This document shows, one piece after another, positions 33,677 to 41,435 of a stretch of DNA of 54,809 nucleotides (position 1 is the stretch's first letter; the number at the start of each line of letters is the position of its first letter). The notes beneath the pieces were generated by a model that saw only the letters and a program-made list of their open reading frames with translations, was not told where the DNA came from and did no database searches. Position numbers and translations under genes: made by a program. This DNA comes from Erysipelotrichaceae bacterium UBA2227 (lineage in GTDB: Bacteria > Bacillota_I > Bacilli_A > Erysipelotrichales > Erysipelotrichaceae), in NCBI GenBank assembly GCA_002348095.1, contig DDYT01000003.1:1-54809 (forward strand), in the 5' to 3' direction.

Positions 33677-33809
33677 TATAGTCACTGTATAGTCACAGAT
33701 ATAGCCACTAACGAAACTCAGTACTGGGTTTCGTTTTCTATTGGAGCAGGTATATTGTTGATCAGAAAGACCCACATTTATCTGAATTGTATAGTCACGG
33801 TATAGTCAC
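33677..33809 (+). repeat. Direct repeats TATAGTCAC, candidate integrase arm sites
   Basis: TATAGTCAC at 33677-33685, 33688-33696, 33790-33798 and 33801-33809, and TATAGCCAC at 33700-33708. Spacing inside each group is 11-12 nt, about one helical turn. Two groups flank the integrase terminator. Confidence 0.8.
33710..33741 (+). terminator. Terminator of the integrase gene
   Basis: AACGAAAC and GTTTCGTT form an 8-bp stem (extended by CAG/CTG) followed by TTCTATT on the plus strand, 34 nt after the integrase stop. Confidence 0.7.
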
Positions 33810-33858
33810 GGCATGAAAAAAGCCCTGATTTAGGGCTTAAAATGCTCATGGAGCAGGT
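33742..33858. repeat. Direct repeat of the tRNA-Gly 3' end, candidate attachment core
   Basis: TGGAGCAGGT occurs at 33742-33751 and again at 33849-33858, where it covers the last bases of tRNA-Gly. The copies are 107 nt apart and enclose the second pair of arm-like repeats. Confidence 0.55.
33815..33838 (-). terminator. Terminator downstream of the tRNA cluster
   Basis: AAGCCCT and AGGGCTT pair around GATTT; on the minus strand the stem is followed by six U, so it ends the tRNA transcript. Confidence 0.8.
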
Positions 33859-33922
33859 GAGGGGAATTGAACCCCCGTATCAACCTTGGCAAGGTCGTGT
33901 TCTACCATTGAACTACACCTGC
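33852..33922 (-). tRNA. tRNA-Gly (GCC)
   Basis: Cloverleaf visible: acceptor GCAGGTG/CACCTGC, anticodon loop CTTGCCAAG giving GCC, T-arm GGGGGTTCAATTCCCCT. The CCA end is not encoded. It is the 3'-most tRNA of the cluster and borders the integrase, so its 3' end is the probable integration target. Confidence 0.95.
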
Positions 33923-33927
33923 AAAAA

Positions 33928-34003
33928 TGGCGGTCCAGACGGGGATCGAACCCGCGATCTCCTCCGTGACAGGGAGGCATGTTAACCACTACACCACTGG
34001 ACC
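33928..34003 (-). tRNA. tRNA-Asp (GTC)
   Basis: Acceptor GGTCCAG/CTGGACC, anticodon loop CTGTCAC giving GTC, T-arm CGCGGGTTCGATCCCCG; discriminator G and CCA encoded. Confidence 0.96.
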
Positions 34004-34018
34004 GTGTTATAAGAAAGA

Positions 34019-34109
34019 TGGCGGAGATGGAGGGATTTGAACCCTCGCGCCAGTTTCCCGACCTATACCCTTAGCAGGGGCACCTCTTCAGCCTCTTGAG
34101 TACATCTCC
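34019..34109 (-). tRNA. tRNA-Ser (GCT)
   Basis: 91 nt with a long variable arm (TATAGGTCGGGAAACTGGCG region), acceptor GGAGATG/CATCTCC, anticodon loop CTGCTAA giving GCT, CCA encoded. First gene of the tRNA cluster on the minus strand. Confidence 0.96.
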
Positions 34110-34187
34110 ATACACTTGCTGACCAACTTAGCGCTTTTTTATGTTATCATACGCACCGATTTTGTGCAAGTATTTTTAAACATTTTA

Positions 34188-34216
34188 TAAAAAAACAGGC
34201 CTGATTTCTCAGGCCT
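34188..34216 (-). terminator. Intrinsic terminator after the heavy-metal-binding gene
   Basis: AGGCCTGA and TCAGGCCT pair around a 4-nt loop, then a long U-run on the minus strand; it overlaps the stop codon of the upstream gene and separates it from the tRNA cluster. Confidence 0.9.
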
Positions 34217-34406
34217 ATTCTACTGTATAACCCGCTTCCCGGATTGCCGTTTTCGCAATATGAACGATATCATTGCGACCCTCGACAATGACTGCCTGAC
34301 GCTCCAGATTGATCTCAAAATCCACCCGGGTTTCACTTAACGCTTCCGTGATCCGCCGGACGCAATGTTCGCAATTCATATCCTTAACAAAAATAATATG
34401 TTTCAT
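34215..34406 (-). CDS. Heavy-metal-associated (HMA) domain protein, CopZ-like
   Basis: 63 residues, one ferredoxin-like HMA fold: KHIIFVKDMNCEHCVRRITEAL carries the CxxC metal site (MNCEHC), and AIREAGYTVE is the typical end. Such proteins carry Cu(I) or another soft metal in the cytosol. No P-type ATPase or metal sensor is adjacent, so the partner is elsewhere. It follows deoD by 18 nt and shares its transcript. Confidence 0.85.
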   Translation of the reverse strand: MKHIIFVKDMNCEHCVRRITEALSETRVDFEINLERQAVIVEGRNDIVHIAKTAIREAGYTVE

Positions 34407-34424
34407 AGCGCCTCTCCTTCCGGC

Positions 34425-35135
34425 TTACTCAAAAGCCATTTCCAACGCAATCTGCATCATCTTGGTAAAAGAATTCTGACGTTCTTCTGCAGTCGTTACT
34501 TCGTGGGTAACCAACGAATCCGAAATGGTAACCAAGCATGCCGCATGCTTTCCGAGTTTCTTCGCATTGGCAAACAACGCAAACGATTCCATTTCCACAG
34601 CAACCGAACCAGTATCTCTGAAAATGTCCTCAAAAGAAACTCCGGAATCACGATAGAAAACATCACTGGAATGGATTCTGCCCAAAACAAACGGAATATT
34701 CAAACGCTGAGCCGCAGAAATCAAACTCGCATTCAGTTTGACCGAAGGCATCATCACTTCTTCCTTATAACCAAAAGCTGTCAAAGCAAAACTGGATTCG
34801 CTCCAGGCACTGTCCGCCAAAACGACATCATACAGATTCACATCCTTGCTGTACGATCCTGCCGAACCGATCCGAATGATGTTCTCAACGCCATAAAAAG
34901 CAAACAACTCATAGGAATAAATGCCTATGCTCGGCATACCCATGCCTGAACCCATTACAGAAATCTTGTGTCCTTTATATGTTCCGGTATAACCAAACAT
35001 ATTGCGGACATCATTAAACATCTCAACATTTTCTAAAAACGTTTCAGCAATAAACTTCGCCCGAAGCGGGTCTCCCGGCATCAAAACCGTCTTAGCGATC
35101 TGTCCATCTAATGCCCGATTGTGTGGTGTAGCCAT
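34425..35135 (-). CDS. deoD: Purine-nucleoside phosphorylase, DeoD type
   Basis: 236 residues from the ATG at 35135, which has AAAGGAG upstream; the frame is open to 35162 without a better site. TPHNRALDGQIAKTVLMPGDPLRAKFIAETFL, FGYTGTYKGHKISVMGSGMGMPSIGIYSYEL and AVEMESFALFANA are the hexameric PNP landmarks. It cleaves purine (deoxy)nucleosides to base and (deoxy)ribose-1-phosphate for salvage. It lies 44 nt downstream of the second mgtE. Confidence 0.96.
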   Translation of the reverse strand: MATPHNRALDGQIAKTVLMPGDPLRAKFIAETFLENVEMFNDVRNMFGYTGTYKGHKISVMGSGMGMPSIGIYSYELFAFYGVENIIRIGSAGSYSKDVNLYDVVLADSAWSESSFALTAFGYKEEVMMPSVKLNASLISAAQRLNIPFVLGRIHSSDVFYRDSGVSFEDIFRDTGSVAVEMESFALFANAKKLGKHAACLVTISDSLVTHEVTTAEERQNSFTKMMQIALEMAFE

Positions 35136-35178
35136 AAATATCTCCTTTTTCTTACAAATCAATTATACCAAAATTCAA

Positions 35179-36537
35179 CTATAAACCCAACAATGACACT
35201 GCCAAATTGAAATATATGATCAGTGCCACGGCATCGACCAAGGTCGTAATCAGCGGAGCTGCCATCGCTGCCGGATCTTGTTTGAAAAGCATCGCCAATA
35301 ACGGCAGAACGCCGCCGACTAATTTTGAAATCACGACAGTCATCATTAAAGTCAGTGAAATGACCAGATCGACCATCATACCGGTATCCGGAGCAAAAAT
35401 AAGCAAACGCAACCAATTGATTACAAACAGAACTGCCCCACTCAGCAAAGCTACCTGAACTTCCTTCCAAACAACCTTCCAATAATCCGACATGGTCAGT
35501 TCTCCGATCGCAATCCCACGGATAACCATGGTCGAAGCCTGAGAACCGGCATTACCGGCCGTAGACATGATCAACGGAATCGAAGCAGCCAACGCCGGGA
35601 TCAACAGCAACGCATCCTCGTAACCGGAAATGATGCTGCCGGTAAAGGTAGCAGATACCATTAATACTAACAGCCAGGTGATTCGGCTTCTAGTCATCTC
35701 AGCGATCGAAGTCTTCAGATATGAACCTTCGATCGGAATGATCGCTGCCATTTTCTGAATATCTTCCGTAACCTCTTCTTCCAAAACGTCAATGATATCA
35801 TCAACCGTGATGATACCGATCAATCGATTCTCATCATTGACAACCGGAACGACCGTAATATCATAACGTTTGATGACATGAGCAACCGATTCCTGATCAT
35901 CATGCGTACGAACCGAAATTACGTCGCTGTCCATCAGATCTTCGATAAGATTATCTGTTTCTGCCAATAAAATATCTCGCAAACGCACAGACCCAACCAG
36001 TTCACGATGTTGCGATATGACATAACTGACACTGATGGTTTCAGCCGTTTTCCCCTGCTGCTTGATTTTCCGTATCGCCCGAGCCACCGTATCCGAAGCT
36101 TCCAACTCCACGAAATCCGTCGACATGATCGAACCTGCCGAGTAATCCGGATAACTCAACAGCAAGTTGATTTCCGCCCGTTGCTCGGCACTGGCTGCAT
36201 TTAAAACGTGCTTAACGACATTTGCCGGCATCTCTTCTAAAAAGTCAACGATATCATCGGTATAAAGGTTATCCAGCATCGCCGTAATTTCCACGGATGT
36301 AAATGACTGAATGATTTCCTGCTTCTTCTCATAGGTGAGATACGTAAAAATCTGAGCTGTAATATCCTTCTTCAATGTCTTAAACAAAAACAGAATTTCC
36401 TTAAGTTCCAATAGCTCTACGATTTCCGCCAAGTCAATCAGATTGTACTCATCAAAAATCACACGCAGATTCTTTACCTGGCGCAACTCGATGAGATCTC
36501 TCAGCTGTTGAACTGTAACATCCATAGTTTCAATCAT
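35179..36537 (-). CDS. mgtE: Magnesium transporter MgtE (second copy)
   Basis: 452 residues. N-terminal superhelical domain (1-130), two CBS domains (about 130-250), then five membrane helices with TAGNAGSQASTMVIRGIAIGEL and the pore Asp in TLVDAVALIIYFNLA. Mg2+ binding to the CBS part closes the channel when internal Mg2+ is high. It starts 12 nt downstream of a paralogue. Confidence 0.96.
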   Translation of the reverse strand: MIETMDVTVQQLRDLIELRQVKNLRVIFDEYNLIDLAEIVELLELKEILFLFKTLKKDITAQIFTYLTYEKKQEIIQSFTSVEITAMLDNLYTDDIVDFLEEMPANVVKHVLNAASAEQRAEINLLLSYPDYSAGSIMSTDFVELEASDTVARAIRKIKQQGKTAETISVSYVISQHRELVGSVRLRDILLAETDNLIEDLMDSDVISVRTHDDQESVAHVIKRYDITVVPVVNDENRLIGIITVDDIIDVLEEEVTEDIQKMAAIIPIEGSYLKTSIAEMTRSRITWLLVLMVSATFTGSIISGYEDALLLIPALAASIPLIMSTAGNAGSQASTMVIRGIAIGELTMSDYWKVVWKEVQVALLSGAVLFVINWLRLLIFAPDTGMMVDLVISLTLMMTVVISKLVGGVLPLLAMLFKQDPAAMAAPLITTLVDAVALIIYFNLAVSLLGL

Positions 36538-36549
36538 CGTACACCTCCG

Positions 36550-37905
36550 TTACCCAAGTACTGCCATGGCAATTGAAAAATAGACCAACAAAGATACGGC
36601 ATCGACCAATGTCGTAATGACAGGGCCGGACATTGAAGCCGGATCGATTTTTAATATCAAAGCAAACAACGGCAGTAAACCACCGATCAGATTCGCCAGA
36701 GTGATCGTCAGCAAAACCGTAAAAGACACCAATAAAGCGACGACGATTCCTACGCCGGGCATAAAGATAACAATGCGCAGTGTATTGATTGCAAATAATA
36801 TCAGCCCGGTAATCAGCGAAGCCCGCAGTTCCTTAAACAAGACCGCCAGAAAATCTTTGATCGACAAATCATCCACGACGATACCGCGAATGACCATGGC
36901 GCTTGCCTGCGAACCTGCATTACCTGCCGTATCCATCAGCATCGGAATGAAATTCACCAATGAGGGAACGATCCGCAGTATCGCAGAGTTGCCCGCAATG
37001 ATCATCCCGGTCAATGTTGCGGGTATCATCAAAATCAACAGCCAGGGAATCCGGCTCTTAAAGATTTCCCAGACATTCGACTCAAGATATGAACCTTCCA
37101 CCGGACGGATACCTGCCATCAAGTGAATATCTTCCGTTGCTTCTTCTTCCAAAACGTCGATGACATCATCAACGGTAATAATTCCCACCAACTTATACTG
37201 ACTGTTTACAACGGCAACGACCGAGATATCATACTTTTGAAACACATGACCGACTTCTTCCTGATCATCATTGGTCAGCACGGATACGATATCGGTATCC
37301 ATGAGGTCTTTGATTTCCACATCCTCAGCCGCAAACAAAATCTCCCTTAAGGAGACAGAACCTAACAGGGTATTGCTTTTATTGATGACAAAACACGTAT
37401 TGATCGTTTCTGCCGTCTTTCCCTGCTTACGGATCTGTTCCATGGCTTCTTCCACCGTATGATATTCGTACAACTCGACATAGTCCGTCGTCATGATCGA
37501 ACCCGCAGAGTTCGGAGCATAACTCAACAGGGTATTGATTTCCGTCCGTTGCTCAACCGTCGCATTATGAAGCACCTTCTTGACGATGCTTTCCGGCATC
37601 TCTTCCAAAAAGTCAACGACATCATCCAAATACAGATTGTCCAAAATGCTCTTGATTTCCGGACCGGTAAATGTTTTGATCAGTTCTTCCTGTTTATCGA
37701 CCGACAGATATGCAAACAAATCCGCCGTGATTTCCTTCTTGACAGTCTTAAAGATAAAAAGAACCTCACTTAAGGTGCATTGTTCGGTTATATCTGCCAA
37801 GTCTACGATGTTGATTTCTTCAAAGATTTCACGTAATTTTTTAACCTGCTTTTTACTAATGATCTCCTGTAACATTTCCAATGTCAATTCGTTCCAGTTT
37901 TCCAT
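36550..37905 (-). CDS. mgtE: Magnesium transporter MgtE (first copy)
   Basis: 451 residues, same architecture as its neighbour: helical N domain, CBS pair with VGIITVDDVIDVLEEEATEDIH, five membrane helices with TAGNAGSQASAMVIRGIVVDDL and TTLVDAVSLLVYF. The two proteins are clearly tandem duplicates that have diverged throughout, most at the N-terminus. No M-box riboswitch fits in the short gap before it; the ddl terminator lies directly upstream, so a promoter must be within about 50 nt or read-through occurs. Confidence 0.96.
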   Translation of the reverse strand: MENWNELTLEMLQEIISKKQVKKLREIFEEINIVDLADITEQCTLSEVLFIFKTVKKEITADLFAYLSVDKQEELIKTFTGPEIKSILDNLYLDDVVDFLEEMPESIVKKVLHNATVEQRTEINTLLSYAPNSAGSIMTTDYVELYEYHTVEEAMEQIRKQGKTAETINTCFVINKSNTLLGSVSLREILFAAEDVEIKDLMDTDIVSVLTNDDQEEVGHVFQKYDISVVAVVNSQYKLVGIITVDDVIDVLEEEATEDIHLMAGIRPVEGSYLESNVWEIFKSRIPWLLILMIPATLTGMIIAGNSAILRIVPSLVNFIPMLMDTAGNAGSQASAMVIRGIVVDDLSIKDFLAVLFKELRASLITGLILFAINTLRIVIFMPGVGIVVALLVSFTVLLTITLANLIGGLLPLFALILKIDPASMSGPVITTLVDAVSLLVYFSIAMAVLG

Positions 37906-37954
37906 CGTGCACCTCCTACTTTACCATTTTAACCCTTTAACGCCGATTGCACAA

Positions 37955-37978
37955 CAAAAAAACGATGTTTCCATCGTT
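37955..37978 (-). terminator. Intrinsic terminator after ddl
   Basis: AACGATG and CATCGTT pair around TTTC (minus strand GAAA tetraloop), followed by seven U on the minus strand, directly behind the ddl stop. Confidence 0.85.
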
Positions 37979-37979
37979 T

Positions 37980-39155
37980 CTATTTAGAGCCTTTTGAGCC
38001 TCTTTTCTCAAAGTTTGCCAACAAATTTGTCTGATAAGAAAACACCATTTTCTCCCGGCTCCGTTGCCGGTCAATTGCCTGTTCGACCAACACATCCATC
38101 AGAGCGGTAAAGTCTAAACCGTCATGTTGCCACAGATAGAAAGACAATGAACCCGGGATCGTATTGATCTCATTGACATACGGAGTCATCGTGGTCTCAT
38201 CTATCAGAAAATCAATGCGCGAGACTCCGTTGGCACCCAAAACCTCAAAGGTGCGAACCGCTAAATGTTTGATTTTCTCGGTCAGTTCCTTAGGGATATC
38301 CGCAGGAATCTGACGGCTGGTCGATGCCATCCCTTTAGAACTTACACCCTTAGTACTGCCCTGATACTTATTTTCATACGACAGGATTTCATCTGTTTTC
38401 AACACTTCCTCAATCGACGAAGCCTTGATATCCAATCCGACACCCAACACCGAACAATTGACCTCACGAATGTTCTCCAGTTTTCGCTCTACCAAAATCT
38501 TTCGATCATACATCGATGCAAACTCGATAGCCTCGAACAGCTCCTGCTCATCATGCGCGGTTTTTATACCGATCGAAGATCCGAGACAGGCCGGCTTGAC
38601 GATTAACGGATAACCGATTTCCTTCGCCTTGGTGACGATAGCCTGCTTACTGTCATTGACATGACCGCCATAAAACCAGAACCACGGCACAACAGGTAAC
38701 CTGGAATTTTCGAGGACATGTTTCATGATGATTTTATCCTGACCGACACCCGCCGCAATGACATCACAACCGGCATAAGGAACCCCTAACATCTCCAAGT
38801 ATCCCTGGACCGTCCCATCTTCCGCATGTGTCCCATGCACCACCGGTATTACGACATCGATGACCGTCGGACGGGAAGGAAACAATTTACTCTTCAACGG
38901 CAGCATGACCACTTGATTTTGCTGACGGACCAATGAAATCGGTGATAACTGCTTAAGCAGTTTGCTCATGTCTTTATATTGCTTGATATCCCGTAACAAT
39001 AATGATGTATACAACACATGTGATTTCGATATATATAAAGGAACGACATCATATCGTGTCTTATCCATTGCTTCCATGGCTTGAACCGCAGAAATAATAC
39101 TTACTTCATGCTCGACGGACTCACCGCCAAACAGAACGCCTACTGTAATCTTCAT
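37980..39155 (-). CDS. ddl: D-alanine--D-alanine ligase
   Basis: 391 residues, ATP-grasp fold. VGVLFGGESVEHEVSIISAVQ at the N-terminus, HGTHAEDGTVQGYLEMLGVPYAGCDV, KPACLGSSIG and the C-terminal YVNEINTIPGSLSFYLWQHDG are present. It makes D-Ala-D-Ala for the peptidoglycan stem. The last motif has GSLSFYLW in place of the better-known GMT-SMYPKLW form, a variant seen in some Firmicutes ligases; substrate choice (D-Ala versus another second residue) is thus not certain. It lies beside a MurF-like gene, the next step of the pathway. Confidence 0.93.
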   Translation of the reverse strand: MKITVGVLFGGESVEHEVSIISAVQAMEAMDKTRYDVVPLYISKSHVLYTSLLLRDIKQYKDMSKLLKQLSPISLVRQQNQVVMLPLKSKLFPSRPTVIDVVIPVVHGTHAEDGTVQGYLEMLGVPYAGCDVIAAGVGQDKIIMKHVLENSRLPVVPWFWFYGGHVNDSKQAIVTKAKEIGYPLIVKPACLGSSIGIKTAHDEQELFEAIEFASMYDRKILVERKLENIREVNCSVLGVGLDIKASSIEEVLKTDEILSYENKYQGSTKGVSSKGMASTSRQIPADIPKELTEKIKHLAVRTFEVLGANGVSRIDFLIDETTMTPYVNEINTIPGSLSFYLWQHDGLDFTALMDVLVEQAIDRQRSREKMVFSYQTNLLANFEKRGSKGSK

Positions 39156-39165
39156 TCGCTACCTC

Positions 39166-39768
39166 CTAATCACAAGCGACATCGCCGCCATGCAAAGCCA
39201 CATGCAATGCACGCCCGATTTCTGTTTTCGTCGTCTTCTTCGACAGTTCCGGCAAATCATCGACATCAAAAAATGCTACATCCGTTGTTTCGTGATTGTG
39301 CCGTGCAGTTCCGTTGATGATTCGACCGGTAAAATAGTGCACATACTCCGAAACAAGTGTCGGATAGTCCTTATACTTCTCCCGCTGAAATACACCGACC
39401 AGACGATCGATCTCAACATCAAAACCCGCTTCCTGCTTTACTTCCCTTACGGCATTTTCTTTGGGGGACTCAAATACATCACACCAACCACCGGGAACTG
39501 CCCATTTCGCTTCAGATTTCTCCTTAACCAAAAGCAATCGACCCTGATCATCAAATAACAACACCCGAACCGAAACATTGGGTGTCGGATACAGATCGCG
39601 TTCATAATAATTTTTGCTGACAGGCTCAATCGGCAAAGTGTTCAGCATCTCCCGGCTGAGCTTCTGCAATTCTTCGTAGTTTTCCAAAGCATACTCATCT
39701 TTGCTGAATTTTAAGCCTATTTTGCTAATGCTCATCACCTTAACAGCAAATTGCTCCCAGTTCATATA
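39166..39768 (-). CDS. NUDIX hydrolase
   Basis: 200 residues from the ATG at 39768 (GAAGG upstream). The Nudix box reads GGWCDVFESPKENAVREVKQEAGF. The N-terminal helical part (about 1-65, FAVKVMSISKIGLKFSKDEYALENYEELQKLS) is typical of the NUDIX subfamily with an added N-terminal domain. Substrate probably a nucleotide-sugar or similar pyrophosphate; not readable. It lies 10 nt upstream of ddl. Confidence 0.92.
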   Translation of the reverse strand, partial: YMNWEQFAVKVMSISKIGLKFSKDEYALENYEELQKLSREMLNTLPIEPVSKNYYERDLYPTPNVSVRVLLFDDQGRLLLVKEKSEAKWAVPGGWCDVFESPKENAVREVKQEAGFDVEIDRLVGVFQREKYKDYPTLVSEYVHYFTGRIINGTARHNHETTDVAFFDVDDLPELSKKTTKTEIGRALHVALHGGDVACD

Positions 39769-39817
39769 TGCGCCTTCTTTCTGTAACATTATACCTCAAA
39801 GCATACACAATGAAAAC

Positions 39818-39855
39818 AAAAAATGCCTGTGCATCAACGGCTGAATGCATCAGGC
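39818..39855 (-). terminator. Intrinsic terminator at the end of the MurF-like gene
   Basis: On the minus strand GCCTG-A-TGCAT pairs with ATGCA-CAGGC (one bulged A) around a 10-nt loop, then six U. The 5' arm lies inside the last codons of the ligase gene. Confidence 0.8.
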
Positions 39856-41435
39856 AAATCATTTTCAATCAGTACGGTATCCTCTTTGGTCGCATTGGAA
39901 GCCAACCATCCAAAAGCCTCCTTGACCGAAGAAAATACGTGTACACGTTCCATTTCAAACCCGGAATCCTTCAACCCCTCAACGATCGGCTGGGTCTGGG
40001 TTTTACCGATCAGACAAACCTCATCGGCTTTCCCTTTCATCATCGCTCCAAACGCCCGATTATAAGCATCCTGCTGCTCACCCAACTCAATCATCCCTGG
40101 TGTGATGACAATCCGTTTTCCTGGCATCATTGAAAGAATGTCCAATGAATTCTTCGAACTGACCGGGTTTGAATTGAATGCATTATCGATGACGGTCAGG
40201 CCGTTCACTTTTTTGACTTCCAACCGATGTTCTACCTGACGGGTCGAAGCAACGCCCTTCTGTAATCTTTCCCAGTCAATACCTAAATGTTTCCCTAAGG
40301 CAATCGCTGCCAAGATATTTAGCACGCTGTGTTCCCCAAGCATTTTTGTTTCAAAAGGAATCGTTACCTGTTCACGGGTCACCAAATCAAAAGCGGTACC
40401 TTTCGGCGAATATCGGATGTTGACCGCCCGGAAATCCACATCCTCACTTTCGATGCCATACCACAGGATCTGACATTTGTTCTTAATCCGATAATTGCGA
40501 ATGTGCTCATTGTCGCGATTCAAGACACCGACACCGGAAATCGGCAGATTCTCGATCATCTTCATCTTCTCAATGATGATATTATCCAATGTTTTAAACG
40601 TATTCAGATGCTGCGGGCCTATGGATGTTACGATACCGAACTGCGGCTTAACAAACTTCGTGAGCATATCGATGTCACCGACTTTATCCGCTCCCATCTC
40701 ACAAATAAACACCTGATGGATCGGCTTTAGCATCGTACGAATCGTAATGGTAATTCCCATCGGTGTATTGTACGAAGCAGGTGTCATCAATGAATAAAAC
40801 TGATGGGTCAGGATCTCATTGAGAATATTTTTGCTTGAGGTCTTCCCATAACTTCCGGTAATCCCGATTTTGATGAGATTGCTTTGCTTCTTCAAAATGC
40901 GCTTTGCCAGAAAAACATAGTAGCCCTTAACAAAATTCTCGATTGGTTCGGTAATGATGGCCATAAGGATAATCAATACCCACGGCAGCCAATAGAAAAC
41001 CGGAACCATCACCAGCCATCCCCGCATCGGCAGCATAATCAACAGCGGCCAAACGATGGCCAGAAACATCAGAAGCATGATGATGATCTGACGTTGAACC
41101 CGATGGGTCAGATGCAAAGGTTTGATATATTCTTTTCGCTTTTCGATTTTCCAAAGCAACAGTGCATACAGCGAGACAATCAAAATTAACGCCAGCCAGG
41201 CATAGATCTCCTGCTCAATAAACAACAGTAAAAAAAGCGGAGAAAGAAAAAACAAATATAATACAAGTTTCGAGCCAAAATCCGTAATCGTTTTGCTTAA
41301 CCACGGGATATAACGCGGCAGTTCATAACGGTTTTGCTGAAACATGTGAAGCGCATTTTTACAGGGTATCCAAACATAAAGGAGCAATGCGATAAAAAAT
41401 GCACCCTGAGCAAGCTGAATAAGTGTGATCCTCAT
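39834..41435 (-). CDS. murF: Membrane-anchored MurF-like Mur ligase
   Basis: 533 residues. Residues 1-180 are membrane helices with basic connecting loops (helices near 5-22, 55-95, 110-160). The Mur ligase core follows: P-loop KIGITGSYGKTSSKNIL (about 195), ICEMGADKVGDI, then the C-terminal domain VEHRLEVKKVNGLTVIDNAFNSNPVSSKNSLDIL with the MurF-like ending. The usual soluble N-terminal UDP-binding domain of MurF is absent, its place taken by the membrane part. It should add D-Ala-D-Ala (from adjacent ddl) to a peptidoglycan precursor, perhaps at the membrane. It overlaps the upstream hydrolase gene by 4 nt. Confidence 0.82.
   Translation of the reverse strand: MRITLIQLAQGAFFIALLLYVWIPCKNALHMFQQNRYELPRYIPWLSKTITDFGSKLVLYLFFLSPLFLLLFIEQEIYAWLALILIVSLYALLLWKIEKRKEYIKPLHLTHRVQRQIIIMLLMFLAIVWPLLIMLPMRGWLVMVPVFYWLPWVLIILMAIITEPIENFVKGYYVFLAKRILKKQSNLIKIGITGSYGKTSSKNILNEILTHQFYSLMTPASYNTPMGITITIRTMLKPIHQVFICEMGADKVGDIDMLTKFVKPQFGIVTSIGPQHLNTFKTLDNIIIEKMKMIENLPISGVGVLNRDNEHIRNYRIKNKCQILWYGIESEDVDFRAVNIRYSPKGTAFDLVTREQVTIPFETKMLGEHSVLNILAAIALGKHLGIDWERLQKGVASTRQVEHRLEVKKVNGLTVIDNAFNSNPVSSKNSLDILSMMPGKRIVITPGMIELGEQQDAYNRAFGAMMKGKADEVCLIGKTQTQPIVEGLKDSGFEMERVHVFSSVKEAFGWLASNATKEDTVLIENDLPDAFSR

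Larger units (their letters stand above)
22575..33858. mobile_element. Truncated prophage or satellite-like island next to tRNA-Gly
   Basis: Contents from right to left: candidate att repeats at tRNA-Gly, arm-type integrase, CI-like repressor, divergent Cro-like gene, small protein, second tyrosine recombinase, replisome organizer, DnaC-like loader, ArpU/RinA-like protein, ParB-methyltransferase, small protein, an amidase cassette, small terminase, HNH protein. Large terminase, portal, capsid, tail, lysin and holin genes are all missing. The left boundary is placed at the terminator near 22574 because the PTS operon promoter region begins there; no matching attachment repeat was seen at that end. 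Confidence 0.75.

Noticed and set aside
33677..33809. Short regular repeats suggesting a CRISPR array
   Set aside because: Repeats are only 9 nt with 2-3 nt spacers, and lie between an integrase and a tRNA, fitting integrase arm sites.
37906..37955. M-box riboswitch before the mgtE pair
   Set aside because: The gap between the ddl terminator and the first mgtE start is only about 50 nt, too short for an M-box.
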